Source of the DNA: Chloroflexota bacterium
Lineage (GTDB): Bacteria > Chloroflexota > Dehalococcoidia > Lucifugimonadales > UBA3495
Direction: 5' to 3'
Assembly: GCA_028874075.1 (NCBI GenBank)
Contig: JAPPLU010000093.1
Span: 1-64,000 of the forward strand
Length of the DNA: 64,000 bases
The translations under genes and the position numbers were made by a program. Below the pieces are notes generated by a model. The model saw only the letters and a program-made list of their open reading frames with translations. It had not been told where the DNA came from and did no database searches. Shown here one piece after another: positions 16,632-25,511 of the stretch; positions within the stretch are counted from its first letter, which is position 1, and each line of letters opens with the position of its first letter.

Positions 16632-17060
16632 ATGGCCACCATTCCCGAACTCAAGGAACAGTACGAAGGCCTGGACTCCCGGGTTGTCATTCGCCAGGAT
16701 TCGGCCATCGACACCGAGTGCCTCATGGCCTTCCGGTACGAGTTTCCCGGCCAGGAAACTCAGGTGGTCATTGATACCGACGAGTTCACCGCCGTCTGCC
16801 CCTGGACCGGCCTGCCCGACTACGGGACCCTGACCATAACCTACGTCCCCGGGGAAAGCTGTATCGAGCTCAAGTCCTTCAAATACTACCTGCTCTCCTA
16901 CCGCGACGTGGGCATCGTTCAGGAGCACGCCGTAAACCGCATTCTTCAGGACCTGGTGGCCTGCTGCCGTCCCCTGCGCATGAAGGTGTCTCTGGACTAC
17001 AAGGTGCGGGGCGGCATCCATACTGAAGTATCGGTGGAGTATACGGCGCCGGGGGATTAA
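16632..17060 (+). CDS. queF: 7-cyano-7-deazaguanine reductase
   Basis: 142 residues from the ATG at 16632 (GGAGGA upstream). It reduces preQ0 to preQ1 with NADPH in queuosine synthesis. The T-fold active site is present: Cys56 in FTAVCPWTGLPDYG with Asp63, and the QueF signature ESCIELKSFKYYLLSYRD. Length matches the short, YkvM-type family. The queuosine-precursor transporter lies 64 bp downstream on the same strand, which supports an operon for tRNA modification. Confidence 0.95.
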   Translation: MATIPELKEQYEGLDSRVVIRQDSAIDTECLMAFRYEFPGQETQVVIDTDEFTAVCPWTGLPDYGTLTITYVPGESCIELKSFKYYLLSYRDVGIVQEHAVNRILQDLVACCRPLRMKVSLDYKVRGGIHTEVSVEYTAPGD

Positions 17061-17124
17061 GCCCCGGCCTCTCTGTCCGTCGTTCCTGTACCCAGGCGTC
17101 GCACTCAACACACGGGAGGCAGTA

Positions 17125-17832
17125 ATGCGATTCACCGGAAGCTTCATCATCGTCGTCGCCCTGTTCATTACCGTGCTGATTACCTCCAACATCATCGCGG
17201 TGAAGCCCATAACCATTCTGCCCATCCAGTGGTTCGGCGATCCGGCGATTATACTGCCCGCCTCCATCATCATCTTCCCCATCAGCTATATCGTCGGCGA
17301 CGTGCTTACCGAGGTCTACGGTTTCCGCGTCGCCCGGGGCGTGATCTGGCTCGGGTTCGCGATGAACCTGCTGGTGGTAATTGCCCTGTGGTTGACCGGC
17401 CTTCTCCCCGGCGCCTTCTTCTGGGGCGAGTCTGACCAGGGTTCCTACAGCCGCATCCTGGGTCTGGTTCCAGGCATCGTGGTCGCCTCCTTCATCGCCT
17501 ACCTGGTGGGCGAGTTCTCCAACTCCACCGTCCTGGCGCTGCTCAAGTACAAGATGCAGGGAAGGCTCCTCTTTGTCCGCACCATCGGCTCCACCATCGT
17601 GGGCCAGGGCCTCGATTCCTTCATCTTTATCTTCATCGCCTTCGGCGTCTTTGGCGACTGGTCCGGCACGGCCCTCCTGGGCGCTGCCCTGGCCCAGTGG
17701 ATCGTTAAAATACTCTACGAAGCCATCGCCACGCCCCTCACCTACCTGGTGGTCAACTTCATGAAGCGGGTAGAGGAAATGGATGTTACCGACGCCCCCC
17801 GCTCCCTCAACCCCCTGGGCATTTTCACCTAG
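17125..17832 (+). CDS. yhhQ: Queuosine precursor transporter (YhhQ type)
   Basis: 235 residues with about six membrane helices (FIIVVALFITVLITSNIIAV; AIILPASIIIFPISYIVGDV; VIWLGFAMNLLVVIALWL; IVVASFIAYLVGEFSNSTVL). The VGDVLTEVYGFRVAR and VGEFSNS motifs mark the YhhQ/VUT family that imports preQ0 or preQ1. A GGGAGG ribosome site precedes the ATG. Its place right after queF fits the role: salvage of precursor that QueF can then reduce. Confidence 0.92.
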   Translation: MRFTGSFIIVVALFITVLITSNIIAVKPITILPIQWFGDPAIILPASIIIFPISYIVGDVLTEVYGFRVARGVIWLGFAMNLLVVIALWLTGLLPGAFFWGESDQGSYSRILGLVPGIVVASFIAYLVGEFSNSTVLALLKYKMQGRLLFVRTIGSTIVGQGLDSFIFIFIAFGVFGDWSGTALLGAALAQWIVKILYEAIATPLTYLVVNFMKRVEEMDVTDAPRSLNPLGIFT

Positions 17833-18002
17833 GGGCAGCCGATGGGAGAACAACTCCTTACTGGCAAAGCAGTAGGGACGCAGGGTCATCAACTACTCCA
17901 GCAAAATTTTTTGGCAAGGGGCAGTAGTCCACCTGAACATGTGCATAAACAGTTGCAGCATGACCTACACTAGTCAACGGGGTAGGGAAAGCATGTGGCA
18001 GG

Positions 18003-18031
18003 TTGCATTGCAAGAGACCGATTCATATAAG
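18003..18031 (+). promoter_or_regulatory. Candidate promoter of GHKL-DUF6339 cassette
   Basis: TTGCAT (18003-18008), 17-base spacer, TATAAG (18026-18031), about 88 bases before the first ATG. The -10 is good and the -35 weak. The rest of the 286-bp gap 17833-18118 shows no gene, only a run of Ts near 17910. Confidence 0.4.
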
Positions 18032-18118
18032 CGGATTTCTCAATGTGGACGCGGCGCGCGGGCGGTGCTAGCATGCTCGGCATAGCCCAGGGTACTCGTG
18101 GCCGGTTTGGAGATTTAG

Positions 18119-20143
18119 ATGGCCGATATCAAGTGGCAATTCAGACCCATGTCTCCCGCAGAAATAAACCAGGAATCCATGGAGCGGGAATTCTTTCAGG
18201 ACGATACCATTAATGTTCGGCTGGTGAGGGAAGTAATTCAAAATGCTTTGGACGCTGCATTAGATAAGTATGAAGGCCGTTTAAGAGGCTCTTACGGGCC
18301 GGTCAGGGTACGTTTTTCATTGGCTGGCATCACGAACCCGCTGCCAGCAGAGCGGGCCCAGGAATATATCGTTGGCCTGAAGCCTCACCTAGAGGCCGTA
18401 AACGACTTGGATAATGACATAGCTCTCCGTTTGAAGGAAGACTCTCTGCTGGCCAGTGGCATGCCGTTCCTAGTGATTGAAGATGACCGTACAAAGGGGC
18501 TGAATGGCGACTGGGAACAATTCGATGACACTCAGGAGCAGCCAGCCATAGGCAATGATTTCTACTGGTTCTTTCGCAATGTGGGCCGTTCCGGAAAGGG
18601 GGAATCAGACAACGGCTCTTGGGGTTTGGGCAAATGGGTATTCCCCGACGCGTCAAAGATAAGCTCTTACATCGCTGTAACGCGTAGGAGTGGAGACGGC
18701 GAAACTCTTCTGATGGGTCAGGCAGTCCTCAATAAACATACTGTAGTAGATCAACGCTACCCTCCTTATGGCTATTTTGCCGAACACGATACGGAGGACT
18801 TTCCCCGTCCGCTCACGACAGCCAACACGGAACATCGGCCCTTTATCCGGCGGTGCATAGACGACTTCGATTTGCGCCACCGAAGCTCTTCGGGTTTGTC
18901 CGTAGTCATTCCCTTTCCTCGGGTAGGTGGTGGAGAAAGTGAGGTTGTTCTGGACAAGAACCGCCTACTGGCTGCCGTAGTCCACAACTATTTCTTTCCC
19001 ATTGTTGCGGGCCATCTGGAGGTTAGCGTTGAGGGAGACGGGTCCCCGGTTTACCTTTCTTCCTCTAACACCGACTATGTGCTGGACGACCTGCCCTTGG
19101 CCGATACCGGGGAAAGCAGTGCTTCCGGCTACCGGAAACTCTTCAAAATGTGCCGCGACATCACGGGTTTGAGGCCTGACGAGGTTGTCGAAATCGGCAG
19201 CCCTGGCCCGATACAAGAAGGAAGTAAGTCCCATGAGGACTTAGTTGCATTACGCCCCAGGTATGATTCGGAAGAATTACTAGCCTTTAGAATAAGCACC
19301 GATGTGCAGCGCAGAAACGGCTTCCGTGAGAGCTCTTATTATAGCTTGTACCTCCAAAAGGACACTTCCCTAGAGGAGGGGCACGACTATTACGTGCGCG
19401 GCACCCTGTCCATTCCTAACCGAGATTCCATTCGAGGATATTCTGCCCGCGCTTTGTTGGTGGTCAACGAAAATGAACGACTGGCGGCCATGTTGCGCGA
19501 TTCGGAGCGGCCTTCGCATAACGCCTGGTACCCGCAGGATGACCGGGTTACAAAGCGTTGGGTTGCAACTCGAAACCGCATTACAAATGTTATCAACGCT
19601 CCTTCTCGTTTACTGCGCATCCTGGAAGCCGCGCCAGAGGGTTTACAGCGGGATGCCTTGACCGACATCTTTTCCTGGGACGGAAATTGGGGCAAACCGA
19701 CGGTGCCCGTTTCCGTTCCCAATGTTATCCAAGAGCCTTCCTCTATACCCATAGTTACGCCAACACCTCCTAAAGACCTTCCCGAATCTCGGGCTACCGA
19801 CTTCACCACTACCCGTGTGGGCACCGGTTTCCGGGTGCGCGGCGCACGCAGCGAAGACAGCAGGGAGCCATTTAGGGCACGACTGCTAGTCGCCTACGTT
19901 GTTCCTAGAGGCAATTCGTTCAAACACTATAGAGAGCTCGATTTTTCCCTGCACGGTCCCAACTCGTTGGAGGTAACGGCAAACGGGGGCAGTATTAGCC
20001 CCGGTAGTTCGGGCAATGAGCTATTCCTTGATGTCGAAGACCCTGCTAATTTTTCCCTTACTGTGCAGGGGTTTGATGGATTTCGGGATGTGCGGGTTGA
20101 CGTGAAACGATTGGCCGCAGAATCCATTGGAAAAGAGGAATAG
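18119..20143 (+). CDS. GHKL-type ATPase, putative defence protein
   Basis: 674 residues. The N-terminus carries a GHKL/HATPase fold: N-box REVIQNALDA (37-46), a G1-like LVIEDDRTKGLNG (118-130) and a G2-like GSWGLGKWVF (166-175). This is the type found in MutL/Hsp90/MORC-like bacterial ATPases. The rest (about 250-674) is not recognised and ends in beta-rich sequence. There is no signal peptide or membrane segment. It is the first gene of a three-gene cassette with 2-bp and 6-bp spacing. GC content is visibly lower than in flanking housekeeping genes, which suggests transfer. An ATP-driven clamp in phage defence is my inference; the GHKL assignment is firm. Confidence 0.8.
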   Translation: MADIKWQFRPMSPAEINQESMEREFFQDDTINVRLVREVIQNALDAALDKYEGRLRGSYGPVRVRFSLAGITNPLPAERAQEYIVGLKPHLEAVNDLDNDIALRLKEDSLLASGMPFLVIEDDRTKGLNGDWEQFDDTQEQPAIGNDFYWFFRNVGRSGKGESDNGSWGLGKWVFPDASKISSYIAVTRRSGDGETLLMGQAVLNKHTVVDQRYPPYGYFAEHDTEDFPRPLTTANTEHRPFIRRCIDDFDLRHRSSSGLSVVIPFPRVGGGESEVVLDKNRLLAAVVHNYFFPIVAGHLEVSVEGDGSPVYLSSSNTDYVLDDLPLADTGESSASGYRKLFKMCRDITGLRPDEVVEIGSPGPIQEGSKSHEDLVALRPRYDSEELLAFRISTDVQRRNGFRESSYYSLYLQKDTSLEEGHDYYVRGTLSIPNRDSIRGYSARALLVVNENERLAAMLRDSERPSHNAWYPQDDRVTKRWVATRNRITNVINAPSRLLRILEAAPEGLQRDALTDIFSWDGNWGKPTVPVSVPNVIQEPSSIPIVTPTPPKDLPESRATDFTTTRVGTGFRVRGARSEDSREPFRARLLVAYVVPRGNSFKHYRELDFSLHGPNSLEVTANGGSISPGSSGNELFLDVEDPANFSLTVQGFDGFRDVRVDVKRLAAESIGKEE

Positions 20144-20145
20144 CC

Positions 20146-20922
20146 GTGATAAGCGAGTTTAACTACACCCAGCGCAAACGCATAGAATCCAAGCACTTCA
20201 AAGTAGAGCTAATTGAACCGAGTAATGACAGTCTCCACAGCTTCAACGTTGAATTGGATTTGGAAGAGCTACAACTACCCTCCGATGCTCCATTGGTTGT
20301 CGAAGCCTCTCGTGGCAGTGCAGTGATGCGCTTTCCCTGGGGCACTGCGGGTCAACCTCTGGCTCCCATTAATCGGGAACTGACAGATGTGCCCCTTGTA
20401 CCGAGTTTCAGGGTGATGGCCCTGGTGCCGGATGATTCTCGTCGCATATTGGCCCTGGCCAGCCAAGTAAAGCCCCGTTGGGAACGGGCGCGGTCTCCCG
20501 GGGCAAGCGAGTTGCTCTACCTTTTGGAAGAGGACTTGGGGCAAGAGGTTTGGCGGCTTGACCTACCCGAGGGTGAAGAGCTACCGGTGTTGAAGGTGAA
20601 CAGTAAGATAGATGGTATCAGCAGGACAGTCCGCCAAGACCCAGCCTTCCGCTCCCTGGTCTTCCCTGAGGTGGTGCGATCTGTCCTGACAAAGGCACTG
20701 TTGATCGAAGAAGCAGAACAGGGTGACGAAGAAGGCTATTGGTATGGCTGGCTGGGATTTATAAGCCAATTCTATAACGTGGAATGCCCCGGTTCCTCGG
20801 AGTTTGATACCAATGACGAAAACCGTCAAGAGGCATTGCTTGGATGGATAACAGGCGCGGTAGAAGCCTTTACCCAATACCGCTTTAACGCCAGCGATAT
20901 CTATGCCAGGGCCGGGAGATAG
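20146..20922 (+). CDS. Unknown protein of GHKL-DUF6339 cassette
   Basis: 258 residues from a GTG at 20146, two bases after the stop of the ATPase gene, with AAGAGGAA as ribosome site. The N-terminal half is beta-rich (KHFKVELIEPSNDSLHSFNV; APLVVEASRGSAVMRFPWG). The C-terminal half is helical with an aromatic patch GYWYGWLGFISQFYNVECPG. No family, membrane segment or catalytic motif is recognised. Strict spacing implies that it works with its neighbours, perhaps as a bridging subunit between the ATPase and the DUF6339-like protein. Confidence 0.75.
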   Translation: MISEFNYTQRKRIESKHFKVELIEPSNDSLHSFNVELDLEELQLPSDAPLVVEASRGSAVMRFPWGTAGQPLAPINRELTDVPLVPSFRVMALVPDDSRRILALASQVKPRWERARSPGASELLYLLEEDLGQEVWRLDLPEGEELPVLKVNSKIDGISRTVRQDPAFRSLVFPEVVRSVLTKALLIEEAEQGDEEGYWYGWLGFISQFYNVECPGSSEFDTNDENRQEALLGWITGAVEAFTQYRFNASDIYARAGR

Positions 20923-20928
20923 TATCCT

Positions 20929-21768
20929 ATGGTCATCATCATGCGGCAGCCAATCCGCCAAATGAACGCCAAGGGAATCACCGCATCAAAGGCATACTTG
21001 GCCAATCTTCGGGCTGGTCAAGTCGATGCTCCCTTCCCTGACTATGCGCTTTCAGACGCTAAGTACTCCGACGTGCTGGAACCTGCCGTTATCATTGAAG
21101 CCCGCTCCTTCGCCAACCGTAGAGAAGCCGGCGAGTACCTCAGTGAGAAGCTGGCACACTTCCCAATTGAAGAAGTTCAGCAGAATTACGGTCTCTGGTC
21201 CTGGTTGGGAATGTTCTACTTCAATAGCATCGTCAACCAGGATGACAGTGGCAACCCTGATTTGGGACGCGACTCGGATGCAGCTTACGTTTTGGACCCA
21301 GCGAGCCCGGGATGGGGCGATAACCGCCACCGCCTGCTCATGGCTTATGAGACCTACACTTTCCATGGAGAAGATGCCTGGTTTATGCTGGACCAGCCGG
21401 TTAATTCTGCCGACCAACTGACAAATCGGCTGAGCGGTAAGCCGACTATTTTTCGCTCTCGTGGCATAGTGAAGCTGGCCCACGTTCTCTATACCGACCC
21501 ATCAACCCGAAGGAGAAAGAGAGGCTTTGGTGGCGGCGGCCAAAACCAGCGCAGCCCTGGCAATCTGATGAGGTTCATTGATGTATTAGACCAGTTGTAT
21601 ATGACCTACGATGTTTACGGCATGACGGCAGAAGAGTTAATGAAACTACTACCCGTTGAGTTTGACCGTTGGCTTCCAGGTGTCTCCTCCAACAACTCAG
21701 AGTCGGACACTAGCCGGACATCACGCGGTCTGGCATCGTTCCTCCCGTCGATTCGTCGCCGACAATAA
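20929..21768 (+). CDS. DUF6339-like protein
   Basis: 279 residues starting 6 bp after the previous gene. It matches my memory of the DUF6339 family: AKGITASKAYLANLRAGQ at the start, YGLWSWLGMFYFNSIV, the histidine-containing HRLLMAYETYTFHGEDAWFM, and the C-terminal FIDVLDQLYMTYDVYGMT with LLPVEFDRWLP. DUF6339 has no known activity. Alternative ATG starts at 20941 and 20962 exist. It is the last gene of the cassette, and a 112-bp gap separates it from the AAA ATPase. Confidence 0.7.
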   Translation: MVIIMRQPIRQMNAKGITASKAYLANLRAGQVDAPFPDYALSDAKYSDVLEPAVIIEARSFANRREAGEYLSEKLAHFPIEEVQQNYGLWSWLGMFYFNSIVNQDDSGNPDLGRDSDAAYVLDPASPGWGDNRHRLLMAYETYTFHGEDAWFMLDQPVNSADQLTNRLSGKPTIFRSRGIVKLAHVLYTDPSTRRRKRGFGGGGQNQRSPGNLMRFIDVLDQLYMTYDVYGMTAEELMKLLPVEFDRWLPGVSSNNSESDTSRTSRGLASFLPSIRRRQ

Positions 21769-21844
21769 CACTGAACCTCATCAACAGTAGTCTCCCAGGT
21801 CCCCTTCCCCTCCCTGTGCTATACTGCCCTAACGCTCTTATAGC

Positions 21845-21850
21845 TATAAT
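21845..21850 (+). promoter_or_regulatory. Possible -10 box of AAA ATPase gene
   Basis: A perfect TATAAT 30 bases before the ATG at 21881. No good -35 is seen. If used, transcription starts near 21857 and the AAA ATPase is expressed separately from the cassette upstream. Confidence 0.35.
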
Positions 21851-21880
21851 TCTACCTTTGTTCCACTACGGAGGGAGACG

Positions 21881-23296
21881 ATGACCTCTTTGGCTCAACT
21901 GGGCGCCCACCGGCCCGAGACCATCGGTGAGTTGCGAGACAACGGCTATCGGGTGATTCCGGTGCGCGAGGAGATGCGCAACAACCTGGTGGCCAAGCTG
22001 CGGGCCGAGGAGATCGTCTTCCCCGGCATCGTCGGCTTTGAGGACACCGTCATCCCCCAGCTGGAGAATGCCATCCTGGCCGGTCAGGACGTTATCCTCC
22101 TGGGCGAGCGGGGTCAGGCCAAGTCCCGCCTCATCCGCAGCCTCGTAAACCTGCTGGACGAGGCCATCCCCAAGATCGCCGGTTGCGAAATTAACTGCGA
22201 CCCCTTCAATCCCATCTGCCAGGCTTGCCGCGACCTGGTGGCCGAGGCCGGCGACGACACGGGCATCGAGTGGATCGGCCGCGAGGACCGCTACTCGGAA
22301 AAGCTGGCCACTCCGGACATTTCCATCGCCGACCTCATCGGCGAGATCGACCCCATAAAGGTGGCTGAGGGTCGCCACTTGTCCGATGAATTGGCCATCC
22401 ATTACGGCCTGGTGCCCCGCACCAACCGGGGCATCTTCTCCATCAACGAACTGCCCGACCTGGCCGAGCGTATCCAGGTGGGCCTGTTCAACCTGATGGA
22501 GGAGCGGGACGTGCAGATCAAGGGCTACCGTATCCGCCTGCCCCTGGACGTCTACGTGGTGGCCACCGCCAATCCGGAGGACTACACTAATCGCGGCCGC
22601 ATTGTTACCCCACTGAAGGACCGGTACGGCTCCCAGATTCACACTCACTACCCCCGCCACATCGAGGAAGAGATCACCATAATGGACCAGGAGCGGGCCC
22701 GCTTCATGGACGAGGACAACCTGGTCGTTCCCCAGTACATCAAGGAGATACTGGCCGAGATTACCGCCCAGGCCCGCAACAGCAACGAGATAAACCAGCG
22801 GTCCGGCGTCAGTGTCCGAGTCTCCATCGCCAATTACGAAACGCTGCTCAGCAACGCCGTCCGGCGCGCCATCAAGGCCGGCGACACGGTGGCGTGCCCC
22901 CGCATCAGCGACCTCCCCTACATCTCCGCCTCCTTCGGCGGCAAGATAGAACTGGAGACCTTCGAGGAAGGGCGCGAGGACCGGGTAATGGAGGATCTGA
23001 CCAAGCGGGCCGTGCTGCGGGTCTTCGGCCGCTACTTCGACGTGGACTCCCTGGAGGACGTTGTAACTGCCTTCGACCTGGGCAGCCAGGCCGAAACCGG
23101 CAGCGAAAAACCGGCGGAAGAATACCCGACCATGGCATCAGGGGTAGAGGGACTATCCGAGGCGGTAGCTATCCTGACCGACGACCCAAGGCCCGAGCTT
23201 CAAGCCTCCGCCACCGAGTTCGTCCTGGAAGGCCTCCACCTCAACCGCAGGCTCAACTGCGAACGCACCCCGCAGGGATACAGCTACCGGCGGTAA
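21881..23296 (+). CDS. MoxR/Mg-chelatase-type AAA+ ATPase
   Basis: 471 residues from an ATG preceded by GGAGGGAG. An AAA+ ATPase of the magnesium-chelatase ChlI/MoxR clade: variant Walker A GERGQAKSRL (75-84), Walker B GIFSINELPDL, sensor VVATANPEDYTNRGR and a C-terminal lid with VSVRVSIANYETLLSNA. A four-cysteine stretch at 102-116 (GCEINCDPFNPICQAC) may bind a metal. Such ATPases usually partner a VWA-domain protein, but none is adjacent here. It probably remodels a protein or metal complex. GC is again high, so it looks native between two AT-richer blocks. Confidence 0.85.
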   Translation: MTSLAQLGAHRPETIGELRDNGYRVIPVREEMRNNLVAKLRAEEIVFPGIVGFEDTVIPQLENAILAGQDVILLGERGQAKSRLIRSLVNLLDEAIPKIAGCEINCDPFNPICQACRDLVAEAGDDTGIEWIGREDRYSEKLATPDISIADLIGEIDPIKVAEGRHLSDELAIHYGLVPRTNRGIFSINELPDLAERIQVGLFNLMEERDVQIKGYRIRLPLDVYVVATANPEDYTNRGRIVTPLKDRYGSQIHTHYPRHIEEEITIMDQERARFMDEDNLVVPQYIKEILAEITAQARNSNEINQRSGVSVRVSIANYETLLSNAVRRAIKAGDTVACPRISDLPYISASFGGKIELETFEEGREDRVMEDLTKRAVLRVFGRYFDVDSLEDVVTAFDLGSQAETGSEKPAEEYPTMASGVEGLSEAVAILTDDPRPELQASATEFVLEGLHLNRRLNCERTPQGYSYRR

Positions 23297-23306
23297 GGGG
23301 CGAAAG

Positions 23307-23657
23307 CTAGGTCTCTTTAAGGTATTGCAATGCTCTCTGAGCAACTTCCTCTTGCACATACGCTTCAGCCAAGCCGTAAATCTCTTTCAAAGTCTGCAAT
23401 TGGGAGGCATCAGCACTTGGCATTGGAGTCGGTGAATAGAAAGGGTTCCATTCCAGGCTTTCTGTCACTGACCCAGTTTCGTTTATTAAATCTAACCGAT
23501 AAATATCAAGACCCGGTTGGCTGGAAATTGTAAGGGAAACGTCGGGAAAGCTCACCCGATACTCGTTGTCTCTTCTAGTTTGTTTCCAAGCAATTTTCCC
23601 GTCTCTTGACCGGCGCAACAATTCCGTCGCTACTTCGTTCATTCCCTGTCCAGCCAT
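23307..23657 (-). CDS. Hypothetical protein
   Basis: 116 residues. The N-terminus MAGQGMNEVATELLRRSRDG reads as a helix, followed by beta-like sequence (YRVSFPDVSLTISSQPG; DIYRLDLINETGSV) and a C-terminal helix ending RALQYLKET. No family is recognised and no membrane segment is present. It lies 19 bp downstream of a membrane/coiled-coil gene on the same strand, so the two probably form an operon. Lower GC than the AAA gene suggests accessory DNA. Confidence 0.6.
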   Translation of the reverse strand: MAGQGMNEVATELLRRSRDGKIAWKQTRRDNEYRVSFPDVSLTISSQPGLDIYRLDLINETGSVTESLEWNPFYSPTPMPSADASQLQTLKEIYGLAEAYVQEEVAQRALQYLKET

Positions 23658-23676
23658 TCCAACCTCCAGAGACCAA

Positions 23677-24153
23677 CTATCCGAGACGGTCTTCCAATTT
23701 TACGAGTAAATTCGTTTGAAAATCAGTTAGGTCGGTAATGAATCTAGTTCTAACTTCAATCTGGATCCCGTCGGACGATGCGTCCAGTTCATTCTGCATA
23801 TCCATTATGCTTGTAATTGTATCCTGAATTCGGCTGCGATGGTCAGAGTTTAAGTTGGGGTGATGCCTTCGTATATCTATGAATAAATTCCTAATGTCGG
23901 GAAATTTTTCAAGGGCTAGTTCCCTATCTTCGTTTCGAAGTAAATATATCAGACCCTGAATTCTCTCACTTAGACGGGTTAAGTCAGTGCCGGTTGTCTC
24001 CCGCCTAATCAATCTCTGGGCTTCCTCCGCGGCTTCTCTGGCCGCCCGAGCTTCACCCCTTAGCTTGATGATTTGGTATATGGCAATGGTTAATGCGATA
24101 ACCGAAACAAAAACACCAAGTATGCTGGCAATGCTGCCAGCGCTATCAAGCAT
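23677..24153 (-). CDS. Membrane-anchored coiled-coil protein
   Basis: 158 residues. One hydrophobic segment near residues 7-29 (SIASILGVFVSVIALTIAIY) is followed by a charged helix LRGEARAAREAAEEAQRLIR and a mostly helical cytoplasmic domain ending FQTNLLVKLEDRLG. No enzymatic motif. It resembles small N-terminally anchored accessory proteins of unknown role. It probably shares an mRNA with the 116-residue gene that follows. Confidence 0.6.
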   Translation of the reverse strand: MLDSAGSIASILGVFVSVIALTIAIYQIIKLRGEARAAREAAEEAQRLIRRETTGTDLTRLSERIQGLIYLLRNEDRELALEKFPDIRNLFIDIRRHHPNLNSDHRSRIQDTITSIMDMQNELDASSDGIQIEVRTRFITDLTDFQTNLLVKLEDRLG

Positions 24154-24225
24154 ACAACTGAACCCCTTGGGTTTGCCGAAACCGTCGGTGCCGCACGTTT
24201 GCAGTAAGTATGGTTCTGTGGCCCG

Positions 24226-24696
24226 TCAGTCCCCCAGCAACCGCAGCGCCGCCGCCTTTACCGCCTCCCGGTCCAGGGCAACCGCCAGTTCTCCATTCTC
24301 GTCGGGCTGGAATGCCGACTCATTGTGCAGTTCCGACACCAGTGCGGCCACCGTCTCCCGACGCTTAGACCCGTCTTCGGACTCGGCAGCCTCCAATTGG
24401 GGTAGAGCCAGGGCTGCCAGGTGGGCTTCAACCTCGGCGGTTACCAGTTCCACCTCCACCGCGTGGCGTTGAATCTGGCCTACGGTTTGCAAATGGCGGC
24501 CAAGGTAGCAGCCGCCAAACTGCAGGACATCGCAGGGGCGTCCGTCCTGCTCAATCTGGTACTGGTAGCGGGGCTCCAGTTCATGGTCAGTCAGGTAGTC
24601 CCGCACCTCCTGGTCTTCCGAGTCGGGACTGGCAGGGTCAAAGATCAACTGTACCGTGTACATGAAGAACCCGGCCGGTTCAACTTTGATGAACAT
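24226..24696 (-). CDS. Hypothetical protein
   Basis: 156 residues from the ATG at 24696, chosen because AGGAGG lies 8 bases upstream; the ORF runs further to 24768 without support. It begins MFIKVEPAGFFMYTVQLIFD and continues with acidic helical sequence (VELVTAEVEAHLAALALPQL) and a C-terminal LAVALDREAVKAAALRLLGD. No family is recognised. GC is higher than in the two genes before it. It is divergent from the NYN gene. Confidence 0.55.
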   Translation of the reverse strand: MFIKVEPAGFFMYTVQLIFDPASPDSEDQEVRDYLTDHELEPRYQYQIEQDGRPCDVLQFGGCYLGRHLQTVGQIQRHAVEVELVTAEVEAHLAALALPQLEAAESEDGSKRRETVAALVSELHNESAFQPDENGELAVALDREAVKAAALRLLGD

Positions 24697-24863
24697 GGGA
24701 ACCACCTCCTGAATCAAGGGAGAACAGACCGCGCTACAGGTTACCGAATTGCTTGACAGGTGCCACATATGTAGGTAGTATGAATTTGTATCCCCTCTGT
24801 TCGCTTCGGCGACGGAGCGCGAGGCCGCCTCAATGGCGGCTTCAGCCTTTTAGGGGACGTTGC

Positions 24864-25487
24864 TTGAAAACCAACATTTACGTCGATGGTTTCAATTTCT
24901 ACTACGGCTGCATCAAGGGCACACCTTACCGCTGGCTCGACTTAGCCAAACTCTTCCAACTTCTACTTCCCAATGACGAGATTAACCGTATAAGGTACTT
25001 TACCGCCAAAGTTAATCCCCATCCCTACGATCCTACCCAGCCGCAACGCCAACAGGCTTACCTCAGAGCCCTGGAAACTCTACCCAACCTGTCCATTCAC
25101 CTGGGACACTTCTTGACAAACACTGTCAGTATGCCGCTTGCCCACCCGCCAAGACTGGGGTCAAGAATGGTAGATGTGCTGAAAACCGAAGAAAAAGGCT
25201 CCGATGTTAATATCGCTACGTACCTTTTAATTGATTCATTCAGGGGGGAATGCGAACAGTCCGTCATAGTATCGAACGACTCGGACCTCGTGACTCCTAT
25301 AGAGATGGTTCAAGCCATTTTTGGAATAAGGGTGGGTGTTTTCAATCCTCATCCCAAAACAAGCTGGGCCCTTCGAAATGCAGCGGACTTTTACCGTCCA
25401 ATCCGAAAAGGCCCACTAAGTGCCAGCCAATTCCCCGACCAGTTGTCAGATTCGCAGGGCAATATTACCAAGCCACCGTCCTGGTAA
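24864..25487 (+). CDS. NYN-domain (LabA-like) putative RNase
   Basis: 207 residues from a TTG at 24864 (AGGGG ribosome site 7 bases before); upstream codons do not fit the family. The NYN domain is a PIN-like fold and its acidic residues are visible: TNIYVDGFNFYYG, KGSDVNIATYLLID and VIVSNDSDLVTPIEM. These should bind a metal and cleave RNA or DNA. The C-terminal tail after FYRPIRKGP looks disordered. It ends the AT-richer accessory block and may be linked to phage defence or RNA turnover; that link is inference. Confidence 0.85.
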   Translation: MKTNIYVDGFNFYYGCIKGTPYRWLDLAKLFQLLLPNDEINRIRYFTAKVNPHPYDPTQPQRQQAYLRALETLPNLSIHLGHFLTNTVSMPLAHPPRLGSRMVDVLKTEEKGSDVNIATYLLIDSFRGECEQSVIVSNDSDLVTPIEMVQAIFGIRVGVFNPHPKTSWALRNAADFYRPIRKGPLSASQFPDQLSDSQGNITKPPSW

Positions 25488-25511
25488 TCCCGGATCGTCC
25501 AGATCTGCGGC

